Below are positions 1-8,043 of a stretch of 44,022 nucleotides of DNA, in pieces. The first letter of the stretch is position 1, and each line of letters begins with the position of its first letter. The position numbers were made by a program, and so were the translations under genes. The stretch is from Deltaproteobacteria bacterium (GTDB lineage Bacteria > Myxococcota_C > UBA6777). The stretch is taken from NCBI GenBank assembly GCA_006226375.1, contig SBHC01000001.1, forward strand, positions 1 through 44,022, written 5' to 3'. The notes under the pieces were generated by a model. The model had not been told where the DNA came from and made no database searches. It saw only the letters and a program-made list of their open reading frames with translations.

Positions 1-631
1 CATAGCTGGCTGAGATGTACTTGTTGTCAAACGTCAGCTTGCCCCCACCATCACAATCAAGTGTCGTAGGTCCACCAAACTTGTCGATGGCGCTGGCATT
101 AAAGATACGTTGACCGCTGATATCCATCGCCAGACGAGTTGGCGTGAGGAAGATGGCTGTTACATCAGTTTTGGCCTTGATGACTTCGATGCTCACAGAG
201 GTTTGTTTGGAACTTCCTTGTACCTTTGCCGTGACGGTTGCGCTCCCTTCCTTGAGTCCTTTGGCCAGACCTTCCGGAGAAACCGACACAACAGTACTAT
301 CGCTGCTAGACCAGGTTACCGTAATGGGGTTGGACTGACTGTTGTATTGAGGAATGCCCTGGTCATTGAAAACCTGGACCTTCAAGTCGACCTCTCCACC
401 AACAGCTAACTTGAAGGAGCCAGAAGGTGTGATGGTTAGGGCAGAAGAGATGGTTCCAATCGGAGGTTTCTCTGCATGGCCTGAGGAGCCATCTTGAGAT
501 GTATTGTTTTCTGTCGTTGTTTCATCCGGATTTGGATAGTCTCCGGTGCAAGCAAAAATGAGAGAGCAACTAAGAAAATGAATAAAGAACAAACGGAGGC
601 ACAAGGCAACCCAATGTCTAGCAAATGCCAT
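1..631 (-). CDS. Ig-like domain lipoprotein, 3' part missing (off left edge)
   Basis: Open reading frame from an ATG at 631 running without a stop off the left edge (about 210 codons seen). AAGG lies about 8 nt upstream of the ATG. The N-terminus is a hydrophobic signal segment ending in LIFAC, a near-lipobox, followed by a Ser/Thr/Glu-rich linker, so it is probably an envelope lipoprotein. Residues about 60-150 form a bacterial Ig-like (Big_2-type) domain with the typical core ITVTWSSSD and VSPEGL. A second Ig-like segment follows (TRLAMDI, then TTLDCD). The visible part is closely similar throughout to the N-terminus of the next gene (703-5085), so the two are tandem paralogues. The missing C-terminus may carry a propeller, Cys-rich or RCC1 region like its neighbour. 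That is inference. Confidence 0.85.
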   Translation of the reverse strand, partial: MAFARHWVALCLRLFFIHFLSCSLIFACTGDYPNPDETTTENNTSQDGSSGHAEKPPIGTISSALTITPSGSFKLAVGGEVDLKVQVFNDQGIPQYNSQSNPITVTWSSSDSTVVSVSPEGLAKGLKEGSATVTAKVQGSSKQTSVSIEVIKAKTDVTAIFLTPTRLAMDISGQRIFNASAIDKFGGPTTLDCDGGGKLTFDNKYISASY

Positions 632-702
632 GAATTCAACCTTTTTTATGGACAATAAATTAAAAGTTCGCAAGCCTGTCTTATAAAAAAGAAGGAATCC
701 AG

Positions 703-3700
703 TTAGAACTGAACACGAACAGGTATTGAGGAAGGCAAAGTAGAGTTGTTTCCTAGCTGTCCTGAATTGTCATTGTCACCCCAGCAAACAAGCGTTCCGT
801 CTTTCAGCAATGCGCACATAAATGTCAGACCTATACCTATTTCAAGGACGTTACTTAGCTGACTGATTGTTTTGGGCGACGAAGAACCTTGACCCCAACA
901 TTGAACTGAACCATTTTGTAGAACTGCACAAGTTCGCGAAGTATTTTGTGTTTTATCTGCCAAGACGACAGCCCCACTGGATAAGGTTCCGTTCCCAAGT
1001 TTTCCCGAGAAGTTACTACCCCAACATTTAACAGTACCGTTACTCAGCAATGCACATGAATAGTCATATCCTGCAGAAATCTGTTTCACATTGTTGAGTC
1101 CCTGGACCTGAACAACTCCAACAACTGTTCCATACCGATTAGTCATCCCATTTCCCAATTGGCCCAGATGGTTGTAACCCCAACATCTAGCTGTCCCGTC
1201 TTTAAGAACAGCGCAAGAATGTTCGAACCCGGCAGAAACTTGTTTTACGTTGGAGAGATTTGCTACTGGTTTTGGACTAGAAGAGCTTGATGTAGGCCAA
1301 CAGCTAACCGTTCCATTCGCAAGAACAGCACATGTTTCATGAACTCCAGTCGAAATCTGAATGGCTGTTGTGATCCCAGACTTGAGAATAGGAGAATTAC
1401 CCGTTGACCAATATTTGACAGTCCCATTATTGAGCACTGCGGCTCCAGTTCTTGTACCAGCGGATATTTGCTTAATATTTACAAGTCCATTTAAGTGGCT
1501 TGGAGATCTCTTATAACCTAATCCCCAACACCAGCCAGTCCCATCCGATAAAACAACACACGAATGACTTCTCCCTACAGAAAGCTGAGAAGCATGAATG
1601 CATGTGCTATTTTTGCAAAAAAGCTTACACACAGTCCCACACGTCCCGCAGTTATTTTTGTCTGTTGAAGTTGTAACACATTGATTGGAACAGTAGGTTG
1701 TCCCTGGGGGACAATTGCATATTCCCCCAAAACAACCCTGCCCAGGAGGGCATTGCTTGTTGCAGGAACCACAGTGAGCAGGGTTGCTACCTCCCACAAA
1801 AACACAAGCTCCCCCACAACATTCTTGGCCCAACTGGCACTTTGTATTGCAAGAGCCGCAAAAACTCTTGTCTGTTTTTGTATCAACACATTTGCTATTG
1901 CAACGGGTTTGCCCAGTGGGGCAACCACACTTCCCCGTTTGGCAAATAGCACCCTGCGTCGTACAAACGTTCCCACAAGAGCCACAGTTACCTTTGTCTG
2001 TTAGAAGGTCTTTGCAAACACCATTGCAACAAGCCTGCCCCGCTCCGCATGCCTTACCACAACCGCCACAATGATTGTTTTCGCTTTGTGGATTCACACA
2101 AGAGCCACCGCAAAAGTTTTGGCCTGAGGGACAAGCACAAACCCCTGACTGACATGAACGGCCGCCCGTGCATACATTGCCACAAGCGCCGCAGTTCCTA
2201 TTGTCTGACTGAGTATTCAGACACTTGCCGCCGCAACAGGATTGCCCTGAACCACAAGAACTCCCACAAGAACCACAGTGGTTCTTTGTGATCAGGATAT
2301 TGACACAGGCACCCTGGCAGTTCTTATGATTTGTTGGACATGTACATGCTCCGCTTTGACAAACCTCTCCTTGTATGGAGCAGACTTTCCCACAAGAGCC
2401 ACAGTGACGTTTGTCCGTTTGAATACTCTGACAAGAACCACCACAGCACTTTTGTGTGGAGGAGCAAGTTGCTCCACAAGAACCACAGTTGTTGTTGTCC
2501 GTCAGTGAGTCAACACACTTTCCACCGCAAAGCTTGTTGGTCCCAGAACAACCGCATGCTCCGTTTTGGCAAACGGTACCTCCCGAACATGCTGTGCCGC
2601 AGGTTCCGCAGTTGCTGTTGTCTTTCTTTAGGTCCACACATTGCCCGCTGCAAATGGAAAACCCAGTGGGACATTTGCACGTACCGGATTGGCAGGTTTG
2701 TCCGTTGGTGCATTGGGTACCACAGGTTCCACAGTTGTCTTTGTCACTTTGCAGATCTGCGCATTGTCCATTGCAAACCACCTTCCCAGTGGGACATCCG
2801 CACTTACCTGCATCACAGGGTGTTCCTTGGGGAGTGCACTTGTTTCCGCAAGCCCCACAATGATTCGCATCTGTTTTGACATCCACACATTGTCCAACAC
2901 ATTGGAGTTTCCCACCTGGACAAACACACACACCTTTGTCGCAAGATGAGTTTTGAGCTACACAGATAGTTCCACATGTCCCACAGTTCTTGCCATCCGT
3001 TTGGGTGTCTACACAGATTCCATTGCAATCAGTTTTTCCACCGGGACAGGTACACGTTCCAGCATTGCAGGTGGCTCCTTGTGCTTTGCATTTGTTGCTG
3101 CAAGCCCCACAGTTATCCGCGTCTGTTTGGATGTCCACACACGAGGTCCCACAGACGGTCTTACCGCCGGGGCAGGTGCAGGAATTTTGCTGACAGGTTA
3201 GACCTGCGGGTCGCCCTTGCCCCTGACAATCGGTATCCGTCTGGCACTCCGATACGATGGTGTTGGAGATGGGATCTTTGCCCGTATCTAACGTTGGTGA
3301 ATAATCGAGGAAGTGAGGCTCCACATAGTAACCCGCCTGCTTGTTGCTCTCATTGTAATAAGCGATGTGTGCCCGACCAAAGTCATCCAGGGCCAATCCG
3401 CTGAAGTTTCCAACTTGACTTCCCGAAAGAGGCGTCTCAATGCGCCATTGGTTGACTGCCCCAAGACGCTTTCGTTTGAGCCGGTACGCATAACGCAAGG
3501 TCTTGTTGGCACCATCGTAGTACGAAACTCGCGGTTGGTTGTGACGGTTGATCGCTAACCCAAAGCTGTAGCTACCAACCTGCACCGTTTCAATGACAGC
3601 AACTCCCCACGAATCACTCGCTTTGACCGCATGAATCAAGTTGCCATTTTTGTAGTAGATAACTTGTGGTCGGTTGTTGTCGCCCAAGCCCAATTGGATT

Positions 3701-5085
3701 CCGGTTCCAGGTGCCGGTGTGCCAGAGCCGTCGTCGATCGCTTCAAACAACCACTTTCCGCCTGGGTTTTGTGCACCGTAGTAGGCTTTGTCATCTCGTT
3801 GAATCGCGACACGAGGCTTACCATCCGAAGCCAACACAATGCTGTTGAAAACCCCCCCTTTGCTGATCTCTTGGGATACCCACTTCTGACGAGCGTTATC
3901 TGAACTCACCGCAAGCTTCAGCGCTTGGCTTTTCTCGTGGTAGTACAGCACAAAAGCTTCGCCCTTACCGTTGACTGCGACGTTGATCTCGCCTTTGTAA
4001 GCGCCAGGGTTGTCCGTAAGGTCATCGACTTCTGTTTTCTTCCAGAAGCCTGCGCCGTTCAGGCTCCAACACGAGAGCTTCTTGTCCTCCACTGCACAGA
4101 TCAGGGGTCGTTTGTCGTTGGCATGATCCAACGCTATCGCACTTTGCCGACCGTAATCACCCGAACCGTCCAATGTAACGCTCGTCCATCGCCCCTGGAA
4201 CTGGGAGTAAATGAGCTTCTTGTTCGTACGGTCATACGAGACCATGTGAATGATCTTGTCTTTGATGGCGATGGATGGCTCAATTCCAAAGTCCCCATTC
4301 GCAGAGGGAGAGGGGTCTGGAATCGTTACGGAGGGTTTGACCTCAATGATGGCAGGAGAAGACTTAAATCCATTGCAGTCCAAAGTAAGGAGAGAGAACC
4401 CTTTTTTGGTCCCATCGACTGTTACATTTTCACTTCCCGTGGTGCCATCGTAGTTGGCCGTCACATACTTGTTATCGAAAGTAACAGTCGCACCTTTGTC
4501 ACAATCGAGGGTGGTGGGTGCTCCAGACGAGTCTACAGCGCTGACATTGAACTTACGGCTGCTCCCCAGATCCATAGCTAACCGTGTGGGGTTGAGAAAG
4601 ATCGCTGACAGGTCTGTCGTGAACTGAACCACCTCCACAATCACTGTCGTCTTTTGGTTGGTGTTTTGGATCTGTGCGGTAATCGTAGCAGTCCCAAGCT
4701 TAAGACCCTGAACTAGACCTTCCGGTGACACAGAGGCAACAGTGCCATCGCTGCTCGACCAAGTCACGGTAATGGGATTCGACTTGCTATTGTACTGAGG
4801 GATTCCCTGCTCATTGAAGACTTGAGCCTTGAGATCGACCTCACCACCAACGGCCAGCTTGAAGGAACCTGAAGGAGTAACAGTAAGGGCAGAGGAGGTT
4901 GTCCCAATCGGAGGCTTCTCTGTTTTGCCTGTTGAATCATCTTTGGTGTTGGAGCCATCCTGAGTAGTGTCGACTTCCTCTGGGTTGGGGTTTTCACCCG
5001 AACAAGCAACAATGAGAGACAAACTTACCAAGAACACAACAAGAAAACGGGCAAACGAACCCACCCACCCCAAACAATAGCGCAT
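703..5085 (-). CDS. Multidomain surface lipoprotein: Ig-like, propeller-like, Cys-rich repeats, RCC1-like repeats
   Basis: 1460 residues from ATG 5085, which has GGAG 7 nt upstream. The frame is open to 5322, but the signal peptide begins at 5085. Residues 1-28 are a lipoprotein signal ending LIVAC (Cys28). Then come a polar linker; a Big_2-type Ig domain (about 66-152); a second Ig-like domain (160-250); a propeller-like region with repeated 'RPQVIYY/RVSYYDG/AHIAYYN' blade strands (about 265-590); 14 Cys-rich units of the type C-x4-C-x3-CVD-x6-NCGxCG-x2-C (about 614-1155); and seven RCC1-like units with the core HSCAVLxDGTxxCWG (about 1160-1460). RCC1 units normally build a seven-bladed propeller, and seven are present. 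Role unknown; the architecture suggests an adhesive or ligand-binding outer-membrane protein. It sits directly upstream of its truncated-at-edge paralogue, with 71 nt between them. Confidence 0.9.
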   Translation of the reverse strand: MRYCLGWVGSFARFLVVFLVSLSLIVACSGENPNPEEVDTTQDGSNTKDDSTGKTEKPPIGTTSSALTVTPSGSFKLAVGGEVDLKAQVFNEQGIPQYNSKSNPITVTWSSSDGTVASVSPEGLVQGLKLGTATITAQIQNTNQKTTVIVEVVQFTTDLSAIFLNPTRLAMDLGSSRKFNVSAVDSSGAPTTLDCDKGATVTFDNKYVTANYDGTTGSENVTVDGTKKGFSLLTLDCNGFKSSPAIIEVKPSVTIPDPSPSANGDFGIEPSIAIKDKIIHMVSYDRTNKKLIYSQFQGRWTSVTLDGSGDYGRQSAIALDHANDKRPLICAVEDKKLSCWSLNGAGFWKKTEVDDLTDNPGAYKGEINVAVNGKGEAFVLYYHEKSQALKLAVSSDNARQKWVSQEISKGGVFNSIVLASDGKPRVAIQRDDKAYYGAQNPGGKWLFEAIDDGSGTPAPGTGIQLGLGDNNRPQVIYYKNGNLIHAVKASDSWGVAVIETVQVGSYSFGLAINRHNQPRVSYYDGANKTLRYAYRLKRKRLGAVNQWRIETPLSGSQVGNFSGLALDDFGRAHIAYYNESNKQAGYYVEPHFLDYSPTLDTGKDPISNTIVSECQTDTDCQGQGRPAGLTCQQNSCTCPGGKTVCGTSCVDIQTDADNCGACSNKCKAQGATCNAGTCTCPGGKTDCNGICVDTQTDGKNCGTCGTICVAQNSSCDKGVCVCPGGKLQCVGQCVDVKTDANHCGACGNKCTPQGTPCDAGKCGCPTGKVVCNGQCADLQSDKDNCGTCGTQCTNGQTCQSGTCKCPTGFSICSGQCVDLKKDNSNCGTCGTACSGGTVCQNGACGCSGTNKLCGGKCVDSLTDNNNCGSCGATCSSTQKCCGGSCQSIQTDKRHCGSCGKVCSIQGEVCQSGACTCPTNHKNCQGACVNILITKNHCGSCGSSCGSGQSCCGGKCLNTQSDNRNCGACGNVCTGGRSCQSGVCACPSGQNFCGGSCVNPQSENNHCGGCGKACGAGQACCNGVCKDLLTDKGNCGSCGNVCTTQGAICQTGKCGCPTGQTRCNSKCVDTKTDKSFCGSCNTKCQLGQECCGGACVFVGGSNPAHCGSCNKQCPPGQGCFGGICNCPPGTTYCSNQCVTTSTDKNNCGTCGTVCKLFCKNSTCIHASQLSVGRSHSCVVLSDGTGWCWGLGYKRSPSHLNGLVNIKQISAGTRTGAAVLNNGTVKYWSTGNSPILKSGITTAIQISTGVHETCAVLANGTVSCWPTSSSSSPKPVANLSNVKQVSAGFEHSCAVLKDGTARCWGYNHLGQLGNGMTNRYGTVVGVVQVQGLNNVKQISAGYDYSCALLSNGTVKCWGSNFSGKLGNGTLSSGAVVLADKTQNTSRTCAVLQNGSVQCWGQGSSSPKTISQLSNVLEIGIGLTFMCALLKDGTLVCWGDNDNSGQLGNNSTLPSSIPVRVQF

Positions 5086-5180
5086 TGGAAAACTCCACAT
5101 TTCGATGCCTGGGTAGTCCATCCCTTCCCTTGAACAGGCAGAAAGAACCCACAGCAGATCAAAAAAACACCCATGTAGAG

Positions 5181-5223
5181 TTAAGTCCTGAGAAATGGGG
5201 TCGACGGGTGAAACTATTTTCAA
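5181..5223 (-). promoter_or_regulatory. Conserved 43-bp upstream element, copy 1
   Basis: 39 of 43 bases match copy 2 at 7896-7938. Both lie on the same strand relative to a downstream minus-strand gene, about 95-105 nt before its start codon (5085 here, 7791 there). Read on the minus strand it begins TTGAAAATAGTTTCACCCG and ends TTCTCAGGACTTAA. Similar placement before two unrelated exported-protein genes suggests a promoter, operator or leader. No sigma-factor consensus is clear. Confidence 0.5.
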
Positions 5224-5249
5224 TTTTTTTGGTTTCGGGAGGGTTCTGG

Positions 5250-5800
5250 CAGCAACACACTCGATGACAAACTTCTCCAAGGAGTTCCCAGCACCTCCCC
5301 TTCGATCATGGCTGTCTCCCAAACACTCGTGGGAACACTTTTTTGATTCGCCTCTTCATCGAATGAGGTCCCAGGACCTCAAGGGTCGATGGTTCACTTC
5401 ACCTCAACACCTACCAGCACCTCTCGACTCGATGCTCCAGATCTCCCCGACGCTCGTGGGAACACTTTTTTGATCCGCCTCTTCATCGAATGAGGTCCCA
5501 GGACCTCAAGGGTCGGTGGCTCACTTCACCCCAACACCTACCAGCACCTCAGCGCTCGATACGTACTATCGTTCCATCGCTCCCAGGACACTCTACGTCG
5601 ATGCAACTTTCCTCGGACAAGGTCCCAGCAACAAAAGAGTCGATCGCCAAAACCTCTCCAATCACTCCCAGGAGCTCTCGGCCCCAAACCAACATCTCCA
5701 AAACGCTCCCAGGAGCAAACTGCCGATGTCGCGTTTCTCCCCAAAGGCCCCAGCAACGAAAAGACATCATGGAACGTCTCTGGAGCGGTGCCAGAACCTC
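5250..5800. repeat. Degenerate minisatellite, about 50-bp units
   Basis: This gene-free block consists largely of decayed copies of a unit. Read on the minus strand the unit starts CTGGGA, has TTGGAGA about 10 nt later, then a GTTTTG...ATCGA stretch, and ends TTGTTGCTGGGACC or similar. The clearest pair is about 5250-5305 and 5630-5685; shorter copies lie near 5579, 5705 and 5750. Several reading frames are open here, but none has a ribosome site or codon pattern like the neighbours, so I treat it as non-coding. Between 5800 and 5977 I see only the presumed promoter region of the next gene. Confidence 0.6.
5326..5560. repeat. Direct repeat, two 108-bp copies 127 bp apart, each with an 18-nt palindrome
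   Basis: Copies at 5326-5433 and 5453-5560 differ at about 8 of 108 positions. Each contains a perfect inverted repeat, TGAGGTCC-CA-GGACCTCA, at 5364-5381 and 5491-5508. It is embedded in the more degenerate repeat block and looks like a recent duplication within it. Confidence 0.85.
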
Positions 5801-5977
5801 TTCCCTCCACGTAGAAACGACCGCAAGGCAAGGCACATTCAGCAGGGAACGTCCTAAAGAGGTAGGAGTGGAGGGTCCAGGCGCGCAAGGCCTATTGTTG
5901 ACATCATTGGAATTGAGGGATACGATGCAATCCAAGCAAACAAAGCAATAACACTATTGAGACAGGAGAAGAAGGCT

Positions 5978-6856
5978 ATGACAACCATGCCCACCGGTGT
6001 ACGTGCTTACGAACAACTGCGCTCCACCCTTGACGCCCGACAAGACACGCCCGAGAAGCGGGTTGGATTGGACGCCAACCGCCTCGCACCGCTCCTCACT
6101 TCCAAATTGGAGACCTTGAGGAAAGACACCAAGGTTCTGTTGGCCCCTTACAACCCAGATGTCCAAAAAACATTGAGCAACGTGTTGGATCGTTTGCCCT
6201 TGTTGGTCTTGGCTTTTTCCTACGTTCACGGACGGTTTGAACGGCTCCCAGATGCAGCAACTCAGCTTCAACAGTATGCGTCAGAGGCGTTGAAGCTTCG
6301 CCCTGCGGTCTTCCGAAACCTCGACCTGATGGAAAGCCTTGGCCTTGTATCCACAGAGGAAGCGAACGGAATTCGGGCAGGGCGTGGATATGCCGATCTT
6401 GGCGGGGACTTCAGCACAGTGGGTGCTTTGCTACGCAAACATTGGGCTGTGCTTGAGCCTTTGCAAAAGCTCTACCCGGACGAAGCAATGCGCCTGAGCA
6501 CGCCGCAAGTTGAAAGAGTGATGCAATTGGGAGATGCGATCACAGCCACAGCAAACTCGGATGTCGACGAAAACGATGACACCGTCAAGCTCCTCCAAGA
6601 CTTGATGATATTGGAAGCGCTGATGATGGAAGATTGGACGTATCTGAGAGCGATGGTTCCCGCCGCATACACCGTGGCAGGAACCCCCGAGAAGTCAGAG
6701 GTGGTTCACTACACCCTGCGAGGTCTACAACGACAAGCCATCCCCACAAGCTCAGGAACAACACCAGCAGGCGACGAGAACGCTGAGGTTACGACAACGC
6801 AAGAACCGGCGAACACCACCGCAACAACGGAAGGTGGCACCAACATCGGAGGCTGA
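5978..6856 (+). CDS. Hypothetical protein, 292 aa
   Basis: ATG at 5978 is preceded by AGGAGA about 10 nt upstream; a TTG at 5957 is in frame but lacks a site. There is no signal peptide or membrane segment, so it is probably cytoplasmic. The body (residues 1-250) looks mainly helical, with a distinctive Gly-rich stretch GRGYADLGGDFSTVGALL near residue 135. The last 40 residues are Thr/Ala/Gly-rich low complexity. I do not recognise a family. It stands alone: the repeat block lies upstream and a convergent MORN-like gene follows. Codon use resembles its neighbours. It is the first clear gene after the repeats, and nothing in the sequence links it functionally to either side. Confidence 0.8.
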   Translation: MTTMPTGVRAYEQLRSTLDARQDTPEKRVGLDANRLAPLLTSKLETLRKDTKVLLAPYNPDVQKTLSNVLDRLPLLVLAFSYVHGRFERLPDAATQLQQYASEALKLRPAVFRNLDLMESLGLVSTEEANGIRAGRGYADLGGDFSTVGALLRKHWAVLEPLQKLYPDEAMRLSTPQVERVMQLGDAITATANSDVDENDDTVKLLQDLMILEALMMEDWTYLRAMVPAAYTVAGTPEKSEVVHYTLRGLQRQAIPTSSGTTPAGDENAEVTTTQEPANTTATTEGGTNIGG

Positions 6857-6912
6857 GAGGCAAATGGTTAAGAGATTGTTGTGGTGCTAGAGTTTGGGTG
6901 CCTTATCGATCT

Positions 6913-7791
6913 CTACTCACCTACCTGGAATAGGGTTTTGACATGTTTTCCATTTTTGAAAAGGTCATGCATGAACAGCTTGCCTTCTTCATCCCAAGAT
7001 CGGAAATGGCCATGTTGCTTTCCATGCTTGTAATGCCCCTCTGACTCTAGCTTTCCATTGGAGCGCCAACTCCGCTCAACTCCATGCTTCTTGCCCTTGA
7101 TGTATCGCACCTGAAACTGAATAGTTTCATTGGAGTGCCACTTCCGCTCAACTCCATGTTTCTTACCTCGTACATACCGTACCAAGGAAGCTCGCTTTCC
7201 ATTGTCGTGCCAGCCTCTTTGCATCCCATGTGCCTTGCCACTAACCAAAAAGCGGACCTTAAATTCAAGTTTTCCATTGGAATGCCACTTCCGCTCCAAT
7301 CCTCGCTTCTTCCCTCTTACAAATCGTACGAAGGAAGCTCGTTTTCCATTGTCGTGCCAACTTCGCTGTATTCCATGTCTTTTGTCTCGAACAAAGCGAA
7401 CTGTGGTGTGTTTCTTTCCATTCCTATGGAATGACTTATAACGACCATGTCTAAGACCATGTCTATACTGTAACTGGTACTCTAGCTCACCGCCTGAAGA
7501 GTACGACTTGAACCAGCCATGTTTTTTTCCTTTGAACCAGTTAATGGAATAAGCACGATGGTCTGGGAAGGTTCTGTCACAATCATCATATTCAGTGCAG
7601 TAGCAGATTCCTTCCAATCCGTGTTTTTTCCCTTTAACTAACTTTGGCTTCAAGCATACTGTGGTCTTTATCTTTACAGACTCCGAGAGAGGATCATCAT
7701 CGTCTGCCCAAGTCGTTTGGGAAAAGCAAGAGTAAAGAACGCAACAAAGTAGACTCGCAACAAGTGTTCTGGAAGAAAATGGGAGGCTCAA
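6913..7791 (-). CDS. Exported MORN-like (MORN_2/YwqK-type) repeat protein
   Basis: 292 residues from a TTG start at 7791, chosen because AGGAG lies 6 nt upstream and the signal peptide (residues about 1-29, ending TTWA before DDDD) begins there. The rest is nine short repeats with the core GKKHG-x5-W-x2-NGK, typical of the MORN_2 family. Two adjacent units (WHDNGKRAS type and RKWHSNGK type) form a dimer that has itself been duplicated. MORN_2 proteins are often annotated as YwqK-like; some contact membranes or other proteins, but no activity can be assigned here. The protein is very basic (Lys/Arg/His-rich) and exported. The conserved 43-bp element lies about 105 nt upstream, shared with the large lipoprotein gene at 703-5085. 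Confidence 0.88.
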   Translation of the reverse strand: MSLPFSSRTLVASLLCCVLYSCFSQTTWADDDDPLSESVKIKTTVCLKPKLVKGKKHGLEGICYCTEYDDCDRTFPDHRAYSINWFKGKKHGWFKSYSSGGELEYQLQYRHGLRHGRYKSFHRNGKKHTTVRFVRDKRHGIQRSWHDNGKRASFVRFVRGKKRGLERKWHSNGKLEFKVRFLVSGKAHGMQRGWHDNGKRASLVRYVRGKKHGVERKWHSNETIQFQVRYIKGKKHGVERSWRSNGKLESEGHYKHGKQHGHFRSWDEEGKLFMHDLFKNGKHVKTLFQVGE

Positions 7792-7895
7792 GGCTTTCTC
7801 CTATAAATCGTAACGGTTCAGGAGTAGGTAACGAAGACCTGCTATTCCTGAACAAACAAAGTCCGCAAAGATGAGAGAAGAGAACAACGATACAT

Positions 7896-7938
7896 TTAAG
7901 TCCTGAGAAGTGGGTTCATCGGGTGAAACTATTTTCAA
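7896..7938 (-). promoter_or_regulatory. Conserved 43-bp upstream element, copy 2
   Basis: Counterpart of the element at 5181-5223, with four mismatches, including the fully conserved block read on the plus strand as CGGGTGAAACTATTTTCAA. It lies 105 nt upstream of the TTG start at 7791. The flanks diverge quickly, which argues for selection on the 43-bp core or for a short dispersed repeat. Confidence 0.5.
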
Positions 7939-8043
7939 AAATGTTTGTTCAAGTTGACTCTGGCACAACTTTCCACTAAGAAAGTCTTCTCTTACCAACC
8001 TTAAGAAAGACTGCTACTCTCCTGTTCGTGGAGTTTGTGTTGG

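Noticed and set aside
5086-5322. 79-codon N-terminal extension of the multidomain lipoprotein
   Set aside because: It would bury the lipoprotein signal peptide and runs through the conserved 43-bp element and repeat DNA; a good ribosome site supports 5085.
5490-5951. Open frames on both strands in the repeat block (also 5549-5935 minus)
   Set aside because: They run through degenerate DNA repeats, lack ribosome sites and show no protein-like features.
7801-7998. 65-codon minus frame across the second 43-bp element
   Set aside because: Its similarity to the extension at 5086-5322 follows from shared DNA; no ribosome site, and base changes alter the peptide.
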